Source: Xylophilus sp. GOD-11R
GTDB lineage: Bacteria > Pseudomonadota > Gammaproteobacteria > Burkholderiales > Burkholderiaceae_C
Reading direction: 5' to 3'
Assembly (NCBI RefSeq): GCF_033546935.1
Contig: NZ_CP137854.1
Span: 3,224,001-3,288,000 of the forward strand
DNA: 64,000 bases
Below are positions 63,819-64,000 of this stretch, piece after piece. Made by a program: the position numbers and the translations under genes. The notes under the pieces are model-generated. The model did not search any database. It was given only the letters and a program-made list of their open reading frames with translations, and was not told the DNA's origin. The first letter of the stretch is position 1. Every line of letters starts with the position of its first letter.

Positions 63819-64000
63819 GTGGCGGAAATCCGGCTGCCTGAGCGCCGGCCGGTGGGCTCGGTTGCCGGCCGCGAATGCTCCCGAGAGCGGCGGAGCGAGA
63901 CCGCCTGAAGTTGTCCAGCGCGGATGTGGACAGGTCTGTAGAAAACCACGGGGAAAAGCGCCGAAAGCCTCGCCCCGCCTGGCTTTGGACACGATGCCCA

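Noticed and set aside
63819..64000. Possible gene or terminator at the right edge
   Set aside because: Only antisense shadow frames are present; the GCCGGC repeats have no T-run. Nothing supportable in these 182 bases.

Overview
The window is GC-rich (roughly two-thirds or more G+C) chromosomal DNA from a betaproteobacterium, most likely order Burkholderiales and probably Comamonadaceae-like. The reasons are two tripartite-tricarboxylate (Bug-type) receptors, operons mixing LacI/LysR regulators with CoA-ester and diol oxidoreductases, an AtuA/DUF4387 pair, and the codon use. The taxonomy is inferred from gene content only. No rRNA, tRNA, CRISPR array, insertion sequence or phage gene was seen.

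Left third (1-16,240), catabolism and transport. A divergent unit has a substrate-binding protein and a flavin reductase fused to an FCD-like domain on the minus strand, and AtuA-like, DUF4387, FMN-dependent monooxygenase and 3-hydroxyacyl-CoA dehydrogenase genes on the plus strand. Then come an HTH/PIN toxin-antitoxin-like pair, a Bug receptor, and a minus-strand operon hisD-like > SDR > lacI with two LacI-type operators in front of it. A LysR gene diverges from a nitronate monooxygenase gene, followed by a DUF485/ActP-type symporter pair.

Middle (16,400-26,400). A GT14 glycosyltransferase is followed by a 1,720-residue lipoprotein fusing a galactose-oxidase-type copper-radical domain (all cofactor residues present) to discoidin, PKD and beta-propeller domains and a di-heme cytochrome c module. 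It is followed by a membrane-anchored mono-heme cytochrome and a Sco copper chaperone, together a plausible surface copper oxidase with its own electron outlet. A small Cys4 protein, a JmjC-like cupin and a methyltransferase lie next to an AT-rich 509-bp intergenic region.

Core (26,878-56,271). Eighteen plus-strand genes with overlaps or gaps of at most 65 bp form one apparent 29-kb transcription unit. It begins with a hybrid assembly line, A-PCP-KS-AT-ACP-aminotransferase then C-A-PCP-C-PCP, with no thioesterase. An Sfp-type phosphopantetheinyl transferase and two alpha/beta-hydrolases resembling exosortase-A-associated hydrolases follow. The unit then runs directly into a Wzx/Wzy-type exopolysaccharide system: Wza, a Wzc without a tyrosine tail, initiating sugar transferase, GDP-fucose pathway, polymerase-like protein, three glycosyltransferases, a periplasmic GH29-like protein, flippase and ManC. 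The continuity suggests that the aminated peptide/polyketide product and the fucose-type polysaccharide are made, and perhaps joined, together. This is the most interesting system in the window.

Right end (56,296-64,000). A convergent NarL-type two-component pair, a DUF1439 protein, a second Bug receptor divergent from a GntP permease, a proline-rich membrane protein, and a ParD-like/methionine aminopeptidase pair preceded by a perfect inverted repeat.
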